DNA of 62,062 bases from NCBI GenBank assembly GCA_028679075.1, contig JAJRCF010000019.1:1-62062 (forward strand). The letters run 5' to 3'. Source of the stretch: Methanoregula sp. (GTDB taxonomy: Archaea > Halobacteriota > Methanomicrobia > Methanomicrobiales > Methanospirillaceae). A model generated the notes under the pieces. The model was not told the DNA's origin. It saw only the letters and a list, made by a program, of their open reading frames with translations, and searched no databases. Both the position numbers and the translations under genes were made by a program. Below, one piece after another: positions 1 to 9,129 of this stretch (within the stretch, counting starts at the first letter, position 1; each line of letters begins with the position of its first letter).

Positions 1-79
1 AGACATACCCGTCCTTGCCAATGAAGTAGAGGTATCCCTTTTCGCGCTGAATCTTTTCTTTTCCAATTTTGGTTCCCAT
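1..79 (-). CDS. Hypothetical protein, 5' end only
   Basis: The first 26 codons of a minus-strand gene that runs off the left edge. The product begins MGTKIGKEKIQREKGYLYF and continues with IGKDGYV. The ATG at 79 is preceded by a good Shine-Dalgarno (GAGGTG read on the minus strand, plus positions 85-90), which supports the start. The short basic and aromatic N-terminus shows no signal peptide. I do not recognise the family. Confidence 0.7.
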   Translation of the reverse strand, partial: MGTKIGKEKIQREKGYLYFIGKDGYV

Positions 80-84
80 TTAAA

Positions 85-143
85 CACCTCAAAACCGCAA
101 TCGGGTTTTGATAATGAGAGTTGCCGACTGATAATATAAAAAG
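85..143 (-). promoter_or_regulatory. Promoter and leader of the left-edge gene
   Basis: Read on the minus strand, an AT-rich TATA-like element lies at about 131-143, with a predicted transcription start near 110. The leader holds an inverted repeat, CAAAACC (90-96) and GGTTTTG (104-110), immediately upstream of the GAGGTG ribosome site. The hairpin could affect access to that site; this is inference. Confidence 0.4.
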
Positions 144-440
144 TTTCCGTCGAAAGCCCGTCGAAACCCGGATTTTTACCACTTATTTAAGGCTTTTTTG
201 GTCATTGTGCCGCTCTATTCACTCCGTTTCAAATACTTCTAAAAGCGCCCCGTTTGGCATTTTTCGCCCTAAACAACGGCTGAATGGGGGTTGGTGCACC
301 CGGAAGCACCGGAAGCAGAAGCGCGGCACGAGGGGGGATTGGTTGGGAAATTTATCGGGGGTGCGGCAGGGTCCGCCAGGATTTCAACCAACCGGATCCC
401 GGGAGGAACAATCCGGGCGATTGCACGTGGCATTCCCGGA
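144..440. other. Intergenic region without recognised gene
   Basis: About 300 bp between the left-edge gene and the end of the F390 synthetase-like gene. No frame shows convincing coding character. An inverted repeat AATCCGGG (410-417) and CCCGGATT (435-442) overlaps the stop codon of the minus-strand gene at 441-443 and could form a hairpin at the end of its transcript. Nothing else is recognised. Confidence 0.4.
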
Positions 441-1805
441 TTACACGTTGCTCCTGTGATCAATGAGCCGTTTCGCACGTCCTTTCATGGCATGGAGCTT
501 CAGACCCCCAGATCCGGTAAAACTGACTGGGATCTTCAGGTTTCCATCATGGTACTGGTCGGCAAGACCCGGCTTGTGCTTCAGGAAGCGCCCGATGAGA
601 TGATCTTCCACCAGCTTCCGGTCGCACTGGTCCACATCCAGGCATTCAACGCTGATGCTGAGCACAACTTCACCCTGACCCTCCCCGTCAGATATGGCTG
701 CCTCGTACTCCCCCGTTAGATAATCCATGTTCTCCATCTGGAAAACCGCGGCTTCGATATCAACCCGGTTCATGGCATTCCCAAAGATCCACGCGGTCTC
801 TGCTTCCCGCTGGGGGTTATAGATCCGCATGTGCGTCCTCCCGCACCCGCATCTCTCACGCGACAGTACGACCGTTGTGTCCTCGGTATCGTAATTGAGG
901 AGGAGCATCCCGCTTTTCCCCCCAACAGGGAGCAGGGTAGTGAGGACTGCCCTGCCGCACTCACCATCCGGTACAAATTCCTGCATAAGCGGGTCATAGA
1001 CATCCAGATGCACAAGATCTTCCGGTACATGTAACCCATTCAGTTCCCTGCATTCGCCGCACATAGTACCTTCAGTACTACCATAGGTATTGTACACCGG
1101 GCAATCCCACTGCTCCGCGAGATACCTGCGGGATTCATCAGCAAAACTCTCCCCGCCCGCCACCAGCTTGTTGATAGCGATATCTCCGGGCGCTATCCCT
1201 TCCTCCTTCAGCCTGCGGTGGAGACGGAGCAGCTTGAAGACGCTCCCGATGATAGCCGTGGGCCGGTAATTTCTCAGGATCCGCGAATCAAAGGCACACT
1301 TGCCCATGGGAATTATCCCCATCCCTATCCGCTGGGCGGCAATCGTCATCGTGTTGGCGCCTACGTTCATGCCATACGAGGCACAGACCACAATACGGTC
1401 GTTTGCGGTAAATCCCTGCGAGACAAAACTGCGGGCATACTTCTCCGCATAGCGCTTCCAGTCATCCCATGTCAGGAAAAAACCCTTGGGAGTGCCACTC
1501 GTCCCGCTCGTCTCCTGGATGGAAAAGACATTCTCCCACCGCGTGGAAAGGAACTGAAAATCCGGCGTAACCGGCGGCTGGTGTTCCCGGATGGATTTTC
1601 CGGAGATGATCGGAAGCTCCAGCAGGTCTTCGTGGACGCGGATCGCATCGGGTTCAATCCTGTTCTCCCGGAACCAGTGCCGGTAAAACGGTGAATGTTC
1701 GGCCGCATACTGCACGGTGTAGCGGACCCGCTCATCGATCAATGCATCGAGATTGCCGCGTTCCATGGTTTCGATATCGCGGGAAAAATAGCCCCCGGTG
1801 ACCAT
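441..1805 (-). CDS. Coenzyme F390 synthetase / phenylacetate-CoA ligase family adenylating enzyme
   Basis: A 454-residue cytoplasmic enzyme of the PaaK/FtsA branch of AMP-forming ligases. FtsA adenylylates coenzyme F420 to F390 in methanogens; PaaK makes phenylacetyl-CoA. The P-loop-like ETSGTSGTPKGF motif is clear, as is the downstream NTYGSTEG motif. A Cys group (CGECREL) follows the latter, and a CGCGR motif lies near the start of the C-terminal domain. The frame stays open upstream to 1898, but a TTTAAA box at 1829-1834 puts the transcription start next to the ATG at 1805, suggesting a leaderless mRNA. It is divergent from the radical SAM gene. The substrate cannot be fixed from sequence, since this family has many methanogen paralogues. 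Confidence 0.8.
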   Translation of the reverse strand: MVTGGYFSRDIETMERGNLDALIDERVRYTVQYAAEHSPFYRHWFRENRIEPDAIRVHEDLLELPIISGKSIREHQPPVTPDFQFLSTRWENVFSIQETSGTSGTPKGFFLTWDDWKRYAEKYARSFVSQGFTANDRIVVCASYGMNVGANTMTIAAQRIGMGIIPMGKCAFDSRILRNYRPTAIIGSVFKLLRLHRRLKEEGIAPGDIAINKLVAGGESFADESRRYLAEQWDCPVYNTYGSTEGTMCGECRELNGLHVPEDLVHLDVYDPLMQEFVPDGECGRAVLTTLLPVGGKSGMLLLNYDTEDTTVVLSRERCGCGRTHMRIYNPQREAETAWIFGNAMNRVDIEAAVFQMENMDYLTGEYEAAISDGEGQGEVVLSISVECLDVDQCDRKLVEDHLIGRFLKHKPGLADQYHDGNLKIPVSFTGSGGLKLHAMKGRAKRLIDHRSNV

Positions 1806-1918
1806 AACAGAGAATTGCGGGAGAGATTGTTTAAAGATTGTGTCAGGGAGGGATGGGTCGTGAACCGACGGGGCCCTAAATTTATCGTCAACCAGCACCC
1901 AGAGGTACAGGAATTTTC
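1806..1918. promoter_or_regulatory. Divergent promoter region
   Basis: The 113 bp between two head-to-head genes. TTTAAA at 1829-1834 is positioned for the minus-strand gene. CTAAATTTATC at about 1876-1886 is positioned for the plus-strand radical SAM gene, with a start near 1908. A GAGGT at 1903-1907 lies 11 nt before its ATG. Confidence 0.45.
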
Positions 1919-3046
1919 ATGTACTTCCACCTCATCCTTACCGACGACTGCAATCTGTGCTGCAGTTACTGCCGGGCAAAGGCATTCCTCGATCTTGAGG
2001 AGAGCGAAGGAGAGCATGCGGTTGAGATTGATGAGGACATCCCCCTGGACCTTGAATTCAACCTGGAGACCCTGTACACCTTTCTTGGAAAAGATCCATC
2101 GCCCACGCTCACGTTTTATGGCGGGGAACCACTCCTGCGGGCAGATCTCATTGAACGTATTATCAGGGAAGCCCCGACAGTACAGCGGTTCATGATGCAG
2201 ACCAACGGACTGCTGCTGGACCGGCTTTCTCCGGAGATTACGAACCGGTTCACTACCCTTCTCGTCTCGCTTGATGGCCCCCGGAAGCTCACCGACGCAA
2301 ACAGGGGAACCGGCGTGTACGACCGGGTGATGGGAAATGTACGGGCAATACGTGCACATGGATACCGGGGGGAACTTATCGCACGGATGACGGTCACCGA
2401 AATCACGGATATCGTAGAGGCCGTCCACTGGCTCGCAGAAAACCCCGATCACCCGTTTGAGTCCATTCACTGGCAGCTGGATGCAAACTTTGCCGGCGAT
2501 TTTTCACGGAGACGTTTTGCGGAGTGGACTGACAGGAGTTATAACCCCGGTATCCGTACCCTTGTCCGCGACTGGGTCGATCACATGGAATCGACAGGAA
2601 AGGTCCTCAGGTGGTACCCGTTTCTCGACCCGATGGATGATCTGCTCAATGACCGCACCAGCAGGCTCCGGTGCGGGTCGGGGCATGCGAATTACAGCAT
2701 CATGACCGATGGCCATATCGCGCCCTGCCCGGTCATGATCGGGATGAAACAGTATTATATCGGGCATATCCGGGATGCCGACCCCTGCCAGCTTGACCGC
2801 ATCGATGTAGGCGGGGAATGCCGGGTATGCAAAATCCGCAGTTTCTGCGGCGGGAGGTGCCTGTATTCCAATATTACCCGTCCCTGGGGAGAGACCGGGC
2901 GCCGGCTTGTCTGCGGGACCGTGGAGAACCTTCACGCAGCTCTCACCGGTGCCCTGCCCCGCGTCCGGTCCCTGATATCAAAAGGTACAATAACAGCAGA
3001 AGATTTCAGGCACGAGAAGTTCAATGGGTGCGAGATCATCCCGTAA
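1919..3046 (+). CDS. Radical SAM/SPASM enzyme, putative peptide-modifying
   Basis: A 375-residue protein. The N-terminal CNLCCSYC (residues 11-18) is the CX3CX2C motif that binds the radical-SAM 4Fe-4S cluster, followed by a FYGGEPLLR GGE motif. The C-terminal third is a SPASM-type auxiliary-cluster domain: CGSGHANYSIMTDGHIAPCP, then CRVCKIRSFCGGRC and a last Cys in RLVCGT. Related archaeal proteins are annotated as putative peptide-modifying enzymes (I recall the AF1577/Mhun_1560 families, not checked). The next gene encodes a small Cys-rich protein, which could be a partner or substrate, though the separate promoter-like element before it weakens that. Start at 1919 follows a TATA element and weak SD. 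Confidence 0.8.
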   Translation: MYFHLILTDDCNLCCSYCRAKAFLDLEESEGEHAVEIDEDIPLDLEFNLETLYTFLGKDPSPTLTFYGGEPLLRADLIERIIREAPTVQRFMMQTNGLLLDRLSPEITNRFTTLLVSLDGPRKLTDANRGTGVYDRVMGNVRAIRAHGYRGELIARMTVTEITDIVEAVHWLAENPDHPFESIHWQLDANFAGDFSRRRFAEWTDRSYNPGIRTLVRDWVDHMESTGKVLRWYPFLDPMDDLLNDRTSRLRCGSGHANYSIMTDGHIAPCPVMIGMKQYYIGHIRDADPCQLDRIDVGGECRVCKIRSFCGGRCLYSNITRPWGETGRRLVCGTVENLHAALTGALPRVRSLISKGTITAEDFRHEKFNGCEIIP

Positions 3047-3139
3047 TCACAGCATAAACACAGTTGTATAAAACAAGTCATGATAATGCAGATGTTTTTA
3101 TACTGGACAGATAATTGTTTACATGCAGGTCAAAACTGC

Positions 3140-3319
3140 ATGGGTAATACAATGGAAAGAAAGAGTTTTGGTGGCCCGAGGAATTTCGGTCCCAGAGAGA
3201 TGACAAAGACTGTCTGTTCAGACTGCGGAAAGGAATGTGAAGTCCCCTTCAAGCCCACGGAGGGGAGGCCGGTCTACTGCAGGGACTGCCTGCCCAAGCA
3301 CCGGAAACCCCGGTTCTGA
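3140..3319 (+). CDS. Small CxxC-x17-CxxC zinc-ribbon protein
   Basis: A 59-residue protein with a Met/Gly/Arg-rich N-terminus and one zinc-ribbon-like module: CSDC, exactly 17 residues, CRDC, then a basic tail KHRKPRF. This spacing defines a known small-protein domain of unknown function in archaea and bacteria. The frame is open upstream, but a TATA-like TTTTTATAC at about 3094-3102 puts transcription start near 3125. The ATG at 3140 (after AGGTCA) or 3152 is therefore the start. It follows the radical SAM gene by 93 bp, apparently with its own promoter. Confidence 0.75.
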   Translation: MGNTMERKSFGGPRNFGPREMTKTVCSDCGKECEVPFKPTEGRPVYCRDCLPKHRKPRF

Positions 3320-3415
3320 TTTCATAATTTTTCTCCTTTTTTATTACCGTGTTGCCTGCGATGTCCTCCCTACAGTAAGTGCCGTTTCCGTTAGTCTCAT
3401 TGCCTCCGCACACAT

Positions 3416-3658
3416 ATGGCCGGTATGGCAGCATCGTGGAGAGAGGCAAAAGAGTGTGCAGTCCGTGAGGGTCTTCCCCAGGTCTATCATGACTGCGACA
3501 GCAACGTCTATGGGGCGTGCGGGACAGGAGAACCGCAGGGTTCATTCAAGGGAGGGGTTTTCATTGAGCACCGTTGTATCTGCATGCCATCGCACCTGAG
3601 TGCAGATGAACTGGAAGAGAAAGAGAAGAGATTCCGGTCTGAAAACCCGGACTGGTGA
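3416..3658 (+). CDS. Hypothetical protein with four cysteines
   Basis: An 80-residue product, mostly hydrophilic. It has Cys residues in KECAV, HDCDS, YGACG and HRCICMPS, and an acidic-basic helical C-terminus (SADELEEKEKRFRSENPDW). The composition looks coding, and the segment around FKGGVFIEHRCICMPS is well ordered. No Shine-Dalgarno is visible and the start is uncertain (3416 or 3425). I do not recognise the family; metal binding is possible. Confidence 0.5.
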   Translation: MAGMAASWREAKECAVREGLPQVYHDCDSNVYGACGTGEPQGSFKGGVFIEHRCICMPSHLSADELEEKEKRFRSENPDW

Positions 3659-3692
3659 AACCGGTCCAGGGAAGCACCCGCACCCGTTACCA

Positions 3693-4292
3693 TTATTGTT
3701 TTCTTTGAATTTCCTGGCGGAACCGGTGGATGATATCGTAAAGCATCATGCGGAATTCGGCACCGATCTCTTCCCAGGATTTTACATCCGTAACCTGACC
3801 GGCGTCATCATGGACAGGTCCTGCATGAATTACCTGGCCGTCCGCTTGTGTATCGATCCGGGGCTGCCACCAGAGCTGGCGCATGATCTCAAAATAACCG
3901 CTTGCAAGAACGATCAGGAACACCAGCGGTACGATAATGAATGACAGGTACCAGAACAGCTGGTACAGCGTGGTTGATGCAACCAAGTCCACCCACTGGA
4001 ACACACGCAGAATAAATGCAATGCAGAAGACGCTGCCGATTGCCCGTATGATCGGTGCCGGCAGGTTGAGGGGAAAGGGGAATGCTCCGAATATCGCACC
4101 CACAAACAGTATGATGGCGATCAGCGTCAGGAGCCAGAAATTCTCGTTGATGAAGGATACCCCGGAGTGGAAGAAAGGGTTTGATACGTAGTATGTCAGG
4201 ATATTTGCAAGAACGACCACGATCAGGAAACAGATGATCCCAATCATCCGTGAGGCAAATACCCAGCCGAATGATTTTGTACGACAGTGCAC
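3693..4292 (-). CDS. Hypothetical membrane protein
   Basis: A 199-residue protein with about four hydrophobic helices: MIGIICFLIVVVLANILTYY near the N-terminus, WLLTLIAIILFVGAIFGAF, one around IGSVFCIAFILRVF, and LSFIIVPLVFLIVLASGYF. A charged cytoplasmic tail of about 60 residues follows. The start is taken as GTG at 4292, preceded on the minus strand by AGGATAT and a TATA-like TTATAGC near 4340. An internal ATG at 4247 is the alternative. No enzymatic motif is seen and the function is unknown. Confidence 0.65.
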   Translation of the reverse strand: MHCRTKSFGWVFASRMIGIICFLIVVVLANILTYYVSNPFFHSGVSFINENFWLLTLIAIILFVGAIFGAFPFPLNLPAPIIRAIGSVFCIAFILRVFQWVDLVASTTLYQLFWYLSFIIVPLVFLIVLASGYFEIMRQLWWQPRIDTQADGQVIHAGPVHDDAGQVTDVKSWEEIGAEFRMMLYDIIHRFRQEIQRKQ

Positions 4293-4556
4293 GATATATC
4301 CTGCCCGTAATTCTGTATCTATTTTGTCGGGCGTGCTATAAGAGTGTTTGACATCCGCACCGAAAAATTGCAGGTCTCCCCGGACAGAAAACGGATTATA
4401 TGGACCGGGGATCTTTTCTTCTTTGAATTGCGGGCGATCAACCCACGTGTTGACTTCAGGTACTGGGCAGTGTTCTTCTTCGCCAGTCTGATTCAGGTTA
4501 TGTCGGTAACAAGTGGCGTAATAAAAAATACATCAATAACCAAAAAATTACAACAA
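4293..4556. other. Intergenic region upstream of the trp promoter
   Basis: About 260 bp holding the promoter of the minus-strand membrane protein (TATA near 4340) at its left end. The rest shows no convincing gene. The right end becomes strongly AT-rich (4520-4556) towards the trp promoter. Confidence 0.4.
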
Positions 4557-4587
4557 TGTATAAATATGTACAAAGTTGACCTGTATA
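4557..4587 (+). promoter_or_regulatory. trp operon promoter with TGTAyA operator-like boxes
   Basis: A consensus TATA element, TATAAATA (4559-4566), is flanked by TGTATA (4557-4562) and TGTACA (4567-4572). A further TGTATA at 4582-4587 lies at the predicted transcription start. TGTACA is the TRP-box core bound by the archaeal tryptophan repressor TrpY in Methanothermobacter. The placement over TATA and start site fits repression by occlusion. No trpY gene is visible in the window, so the regulator is inferred. Confidence 0.6.
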
Positions 4588-4692
4588 CCAGACACGAGTG
4601 ATGGTTCCCGCAGAGTCCCTTCACAGGAACAAATACATTCGAGAAAAAACCGGCAGTGGCCTGGTGCCACGACGGTGATCGGACTAAAAGTT

Positions 4693-6219
4693 ATGAAGAC
4701 AACACTGACGCTCAATCTCGGGCCTGAAGAATTTATCACCGCGGTGAAGACCCAGCCAAAACCGCTCATCATACCGCTGTGTGCAGAACTGCCGCTCCCG
4801 GATATCTCCCCTCTTGATATTTATGAAGGGACCAAAACGGGGTGCGGGTTCCTGCTCGAATCTATGGACGGGAGCGAGAAACTTGCCCGGTACTCGTTTA
4901 TCGGGATCGATCCGGAAATGATCGTCACTATTGGCGACACCGTGAATATCCGTGGCAATGAATCGTTTGTTGCCATTGCCCGTGACCCCGAAGGTGACAA
5001 CCCGGTTGACCGGATCAAATCGATCCTCTCCCGCTTCCATTACATGAATGTCAAGGCGCCCCGGTTCTTCGGAGGCATGGTCGGTTATTTTGCCTATGAC
5101 TGTATCTATTCCCTCTTTGAAAAAGTCCAGAAAACAAAAAACCGTGTCAAGGGGGAACAAGATACGGATCATGACGCCTGCTTTATGCTCACCAAGGACT
5201 GCATCATTATTGATCACCGGGACAAGAAACTGTTTATCTTCTCCAGCCCGTTCCTGACCTACGACTCCGACCTGGCAGAAGAATATCAGAAAAGCGTCTC
5301 AAAGATTCAGTCCCTTGCCAGCAGTCTGGCCACGCTTGGCAAAAAGGCCTGTGAACAATCACCGTGTTGCAGAAATACCCCATCTGTTCCCATCGACAGG
5401 GCCGCAACACAACAGTGCTTCGAGCAGGCTGTTGAGAACGTCAAGGAGCATATCGTTGCCGGGGATATCTTCCAGGCCGTGATCTCGCGGAGGCTGGAGT
5501 TTCCGGTGTGCAGCGATCCCTTTGCCATCTATGCAGCACTCCGGGAGATCAACCCGAGCCCCTACATGTACTACCTGGACTTCGGGGATGAGAAAGTCAT
5601 CGGGGCGAGCCCGGAGATGCTGGTTCGTGTTGAAAGGCGCCAGGTGACTACCGTCCCCATTGCCGGGACACGGCCCCGCGGCCGCACGAAACCTGAAGAT
5701 GACCAGCTGGCAGAAGACCTGCTTCTCGACAAGAAAGAGCGGGCGGAGCACACTATGCTTGTTGACCTTGCACGGAATGACCTCGGGCGCGTATGCCGGT
5801 TCGGGTCCGTGAATGTCGGCGAGTTCATGGGTATCGAGAAGTTCTCCCATGTCCAGCACATCGTCTCAACCGTCAGCGGGACGCTCCGTGATAACCTGGA
5901 CTGCTACGATGCCTTCAAGTCCTGCTTCCCGGCGGGGACCGTGTCGGGTGCCCCGAAGATCCGGGCCATGCAGATCATCGATGAGCAGGAACCGGGAGCC
6001 CGTGGTCTGTATGCCGGTGCTGTCGGGTATATCGGTTTTGACCGGAACCTCGATTTCGCAATCGCTATCAGGACGATCCTGGTTCGGAAGAACCGGGCGT
6101 TTGTCCAGGTTGGTGCGGGGATCGTGGCAGACTCAGTACCGGAAAACGAGTGGAAAGAGACAGAGAGCAAGGCAGCGGCGATGGTCCGGGCAATCGAACA
6201 TTCGGGGGCCTGTTCATGA
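4693..6219 (+). CDS. trpE: Anthranilate synthase component I
   Basis: A 508-residue enzyme that makes anthranilate from chorismate, using ammonia delivered by TrpG. The N-terminal domain spans about residues 10-160. The chorismate-binding domain fills the C-terminal half, with PIAGTRPRGR, HTMLVDLARNDLGRVC, FPAGTVSGAPKIRAMQ and a late AIAIRTI segment. The start is the ATG at 4693; the frame is open upstream but the promoter leaves a leader of about 100 nt and GGTGAT at 4674-4679 is the best ribosome site. A 25-codon leader ORF (4601-4678) has no Trp codons. The gene overlaps trpG by ATGA. Confidence 0.96.
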   Translation: MKTTLTLNLGPEEFITAVKTQPKPLIIPLCAELPLPDISPLDIYEGTKTGCGFLLESMDGSEKLARYSFIGIDPEMIVTIGDTVNIRGNESFVAIARDPEGDNPVDRIKSILSRFHYMNVKAPRFFGGMVGYFAYDCIYSLFEKVQKTKNRVKGEQDTDHDACFMLTKDCIIIDHRDKKLFIFSSPFLTYDSDLAEEYQKSVSKIQSLASSLATLGKKACEQSPCCRNTPSVPIDRAATQQCFEQAVENVKEHIVAGDIFQAVISRRLEFPVCSDPFAIYAALREINPSPYMYYLDFGDEKVIGASPEMLVRVERRQVTTVPIAGTRPRGRTKPEDDQLAEDLLLDKKERAEHTMLVDLARNDLGRVCRFGSVNVGEFMGIEKFSHVQHIVSTVSGTLRDNLDCYDAFKSCFPAGTVSGAPKIRAMQIIDEQEPGARGLYAGAVGYIGFDRNLDFAIAIRTILVRKNRAFVQVGAGIVADSVPENEWKETESKAAAMVRAIEHSGACS

Positions 6220-6797
6220 AGGTGCTGATCGTAGACTGTTATGACAGTTTTACCTTCAACCTGTACCAGCAGGTAGGAAAGCTTGGGGCAGAACCACTGG
6301 TGATGCCCTGTGACACACCCCTTGACGTGCTAAAAGAGACCGGTTGTGACCGTATCATCCTGTCACCAGGCCCGGGTACGCCGCAGGATGCCGGTGTCTG
6401 CCTTGACGTGCTGAACTCAATGAGCCGTACGATCCCCACCCTGGGTGTCTGTCTTGGCCATCAGGCAATCTGTACTGCATTCGGGGGAGAGGTCATCCGG
6501 GCGCCGCACCTGATGCATGGCAAGACCTCGACAATCCAGCATGACGGAACAGGTATTTTTGACGGGGTCCCGACCCCATTCACTGCAACGCGCTATCACT
6601 CACTCATTGCACGCGAGGGATCTCTTCCGGAGGAACTCCGGGTAACCGCCACCAGCATGGACGACGGGTACATCATGGGTGTCCGGCACCGCAGCCTCCC
6701 GATTGAAGGCGTGCAGTTCCACCCGGAGAGCATCCTCTCGGCAGAGGGGGACCGGATCATCAGGAATTTCCTTAACGGGACCGGGGTGAGCTCATGA
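6216..6797 (+). CDS. trpG: Anthranilate synthase component II (glutamine amidotransferase)
   Basis: A 193-residue class I glutamine amidotransferase that supplies ammonia to TrpE. The nucleophile is Cys79 in GVCLGHQ, the oxyanion segment SPGPGTP lies near residue 50, and the His-Glu part of the triad is in GVQFHPES. It starts at the ATG overlapping the trpE stop and in turn overlaps trpD, so the operon is translationally coupled. Length is normal, with no fusion to TrpE or TrpD. Confidence 0.96.
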   Translation: MKVLIVDCYDSFTFNLYQQVGKLGAEPLVMPCDTPLDVLKETGCDRIILSPGPGTPQDAGVCLDVLNSMSRTIPTLGVCLGHQAICTAFGGEVIRAPHLMHGKTSTIQHDGTGIFDGVPTPFTATRYHSLIAREGSLPEELRVTATSMDDGYIMGVRHRSLPIEGVQFHPESILSAEGDRIIRNFLNGTGVSS

Positions 6798-7813
6798 TGT
6801 TCAAAGAGGCGATTATGCAGATTATGGATCAGCAGGACCTGGGCGAAACCGAAGCCGCCGGTCTTATGGATATCATCATGGAGGGGAAGGCAACCCAGGC
6901 CCAGATCGGGGCATTTCTCGCTGCGCTCCACATGAAAGGTGAAAGCCCACAGGAGATCGCTGCATTCGCCCGCGTGATGCGCCGGCATGCGATTGCGGTC
7001 AGGCCGAAAACGAAAGGTATGCTGGTCGATACCTGCGGTACCGGTGGCGATGGCAAGCATACGTTCAACATCAGTACTGCGGCAGCGTTCGTTGCCGCAG
7101 GTGCCGGCATACCGGTCGTCAAGCATGGCAACCGGAGCGTGAGCAGCACCTGCGGTTCAGCGGATGTCCTGTCTGCACTGGGTGTCGATATCACTACGGA
7201 TCCGCATACCCAGGCACGGATTGTCGAAGAGATAGGTATCGCGTTCCTTTTTGCACCGCTCCATCACCCGGCTATGCGCCACGTGATGGCAGCCCGGCAG
7301 GAGATCGGCTGCCGGACGGTCTTTAACATCCTTGGCCCGCTTGCAAATCCTGCAGGGGCACAGGCGCAGGTGCTCGGGGTTTACCAACCCGGCCTGACCC
7401 GTACGATGGCAGAAGTGCTCAGGCTGCTCGGCATCTCACGCGCAATGGTGGTCCACGGGAGTGGCCTTGATGAGATCACGACAACCGGAGAGACGGTGGT
7501 TTCGGAACTCGTCAATGGTACCATCAACCCATATACGCTGAATTGTGAAACATATGGTATTACCCCGGCGCAACTCCCCGATCTTGCGGGAGGGGATGCA
7601 GCAACCAATGCCGGCATCATCCGGGAAATCCTTATCGGTGAACGCAGCGCAGCCAGAGATATTGTACTGATGAATGCAGGAGCCGCGATTTATGTGGGAG
7701 GGCAGGCACGGGACCTGCATGAGGGAATTACCCTTGCAGGAGCCTCTATCGATTCGGGAAAAGCCCTCGCACGGCTGGATGCGCTTGTTGACGCAACGAG
7801 GAGTGCCGCATGA
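6794..7813 (+). CDS. trpD: Anthranilate phosphoribosyltransferase
   Basis: A 339-residue enzyme that transfers phosphoribose from PRPP to anthranilate. The PRPP loop [17 protein letters not shown] lies near residue 77, KHGNRSVSS follows, then the [12 protein letters not shown] segment. It begins within the trpG stop (ATG at 6794, a second ATG at 6797) and ends in an ATGA overlap with trpC. Full length and intact. Confidence 0.96.
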   Translation: MMFKEAIMQIMDQQDLGETEAAGLMDIIMEGKATQAQIGAFLAALHMKGESPQEIAAFARVMRRHAIAVRPKTKGMLVDTCGTGGDGKHTFNISTAAAFVAAGAGIPVVKHGNRSVSSTCGSADVLSALGVDITTDPHTQARIVEEIGIAFLFAPLHHPAMRHVMAARQEIGCRTVFNILGPLANPAGAQAQVLGVYQPGLTRTMAEVLRLLGISRAMVVHGSGLDEITTTGETVVSELVNGTINPYTLNCETYGITPAQLPDLAGGDAATNAGIIREILIGERSAARDIVLMNAGAAIYVGGQARDLHEGITLAGASIDSGKALARLDALVDATRSAA

Positions 7814-8565
7814 TCCTTGACGAGATCGTCCGCAGGACGGAAAAACGGGTGGCACAGCTCCCGTCATCATTCCCGGAACCTTCTTCAAAGGAACACCCGA
7901 GCCTCTCCGGTGCAATCCGGTGCAGGAACGGAAAAAATGCGGTCATCGCGGAGATCAAATGTGCATCTCCCAGCGGAGGCATCATCCGCCGCAACGTGGA
8001 CATGGCCCAGATGGCCGGTGTCCTCGCGGGAGCCGGGTGCGTTGCCCTGTCGGTGCTTACCGAACCATACTTCTTCGGGGGCACGGGGCAGGACATCGCC
8101 AAGGTGAAGTCTGCAGTAGACATACCGGTACTTCGCAAGGATTTCATTATCGATGAGCGCCAGATCGCGGAGTCAAAAGTGCTCGGGGCGGATGCCGTGC
8201 TCCTGATCGCGGCAGTACTCGGGAAGGACCTGACGGCATTCGTCGATCTCGCCATGGACTACCATCTCGAACCACTGGTCGAGGTCCACAATGCTGAAGA
8301 AGTCGAATCGGCACTTGCTACCCGGACGGCACTCATCGGGATCAATAACCGCGACCTGTCCACCATGACGATCAATCGTTCAACGACAAGGCTGCTGTCC
8401 GGGCAGATCCGGTCCAAAGGCAGGCTGATCGTATCGGAAAGCGGGATGCGATCAGCCGATGACGTGCGCGAGATGCAGGGCTATTGCGACGCGTTCCTCA
8501 TCGGCTCATCGATCATGGCAGATGCCCATCCGCGGAAGAAGCTGGAGGAGTTCGTATGCGCATAA
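7810..8565 (+). CDS. trpC: Indole-3-glycerol-phosphate synthase
   Basis: A 251-residue TIM barrel that closes the indole ring. Visible motifs are [11 protein letters not shown] near residue 47, [40 protein letters not shown] and SESGM. The start overlaps the trpD stop by ATGA, and the 3' end overlaps trpF by 10 bp. Monofunctional, as is usual in archaea. Confidence 0.95.
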   Translation: MILDEIVRRTEKRVAQLPSSFPEPSSKEHPSLSGAIRCRNGKNAVIAEIKCASPSGGIIRRNVDMAQMAGVLAGAGCVALSVLTEPYFFGGTGQDIAKVKSAVDIPVLRKDFIIDERQIAESKVLGADAVLLIAAVLGKDLTAFVDLAMDYHLEPLVEVHNAEEVESALATRTALIGINNRDLSTMTINRSTTRLLSGQIRSKGRLIVSESGMRSADDVREMQGYCDAFLIGSSIMADAHPRKKLEEFVCA

Positions 8566-9128
8566 AGATCTGCGGAATCACAAGGCCCGAAGACGCACAG
8601 GTTGCAGAGAACGAGGGGGCCGATGCAGTTGGTGTCGTGCTCTTCAGCGACTCGAAACGGTCGGTCAGACCTGAACGGGCGCGGGAGATCTTCCACGCGG
8701 TCGGACCGTTTACCGCGACAATTGCCGTGACTCACACGAAATTGGAAGACGATCTCGCGCAGATCATCGCACTGAATCCCACCGCGATCCAGATCTTCCA
8801 CCCGTTCGTATTCGATACGCCCCCCGGCTTAAAGGTGATCCGGGTGATCGCCCGGGGCGATCCGCTGCCTGACGACTGCGACGCGGTCATCGTGGATGAG
8901 AGCCACGGGGGCGGGAAGCAGTTCGACCTCGGGCATGCACGGGAGACCGTCAGGGGATCGCGTGTGCCGGTCATCCTCGCAGGGGGGCTGACACCGGAGA
9001 ATGTCGGCAGGGCGATCCGCGAGGTCCGGCCGTACGCGGTGGATGTGGCAAGCGGGATTGAGATATCCCCGGGGATCAAGGACCACAGGAAGATACGGGC
9101 GTTTATCGCCGCATGCAGGAGTGTTTGA
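8556..9128 (+). CDS. trpF: Phosphoribosylanthranilate isomerase
   Basis: A 190-residue TIM barrel that isomerises phosphoribosylanthranilate to CdRP. It begins [14 protein letters not shown], with the catalytic Cys of KICG. The late motif [11 protein letters not shown] and the final VDVASGIE phosphate loop are present. The start at 8556 gives the canonical N-terminus and overlaps the trpC end; the frame continues upstream but only within trpC. The general-acid region (VIVDE) is slightly divergent. Confidence 0.94.
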   Translation: MRIKICGITRPEDAQVAENEGADAVGVVLFSDSKRSVRPERAREIFHAVGPFTATIAVTHTKLEDDLAQIIALNPTAIQIFHPFVFDTPPGLKVIRVIARGDPLPDDCDAVIVDESHGGGKQFDLGHARETVRGSRVPVILAGGLTPENVGRAIREVRPYAVDVASGIEISPGIKDHRKIRAFIAACRSV

Positions 9129-9129
9129 C

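Noticed and set aside
4601..4678. A trp leader peptide for attenuation
   Set aside because: The 25-codon ORF in the leader contains no Trp codons and no competing hairpins were evident.
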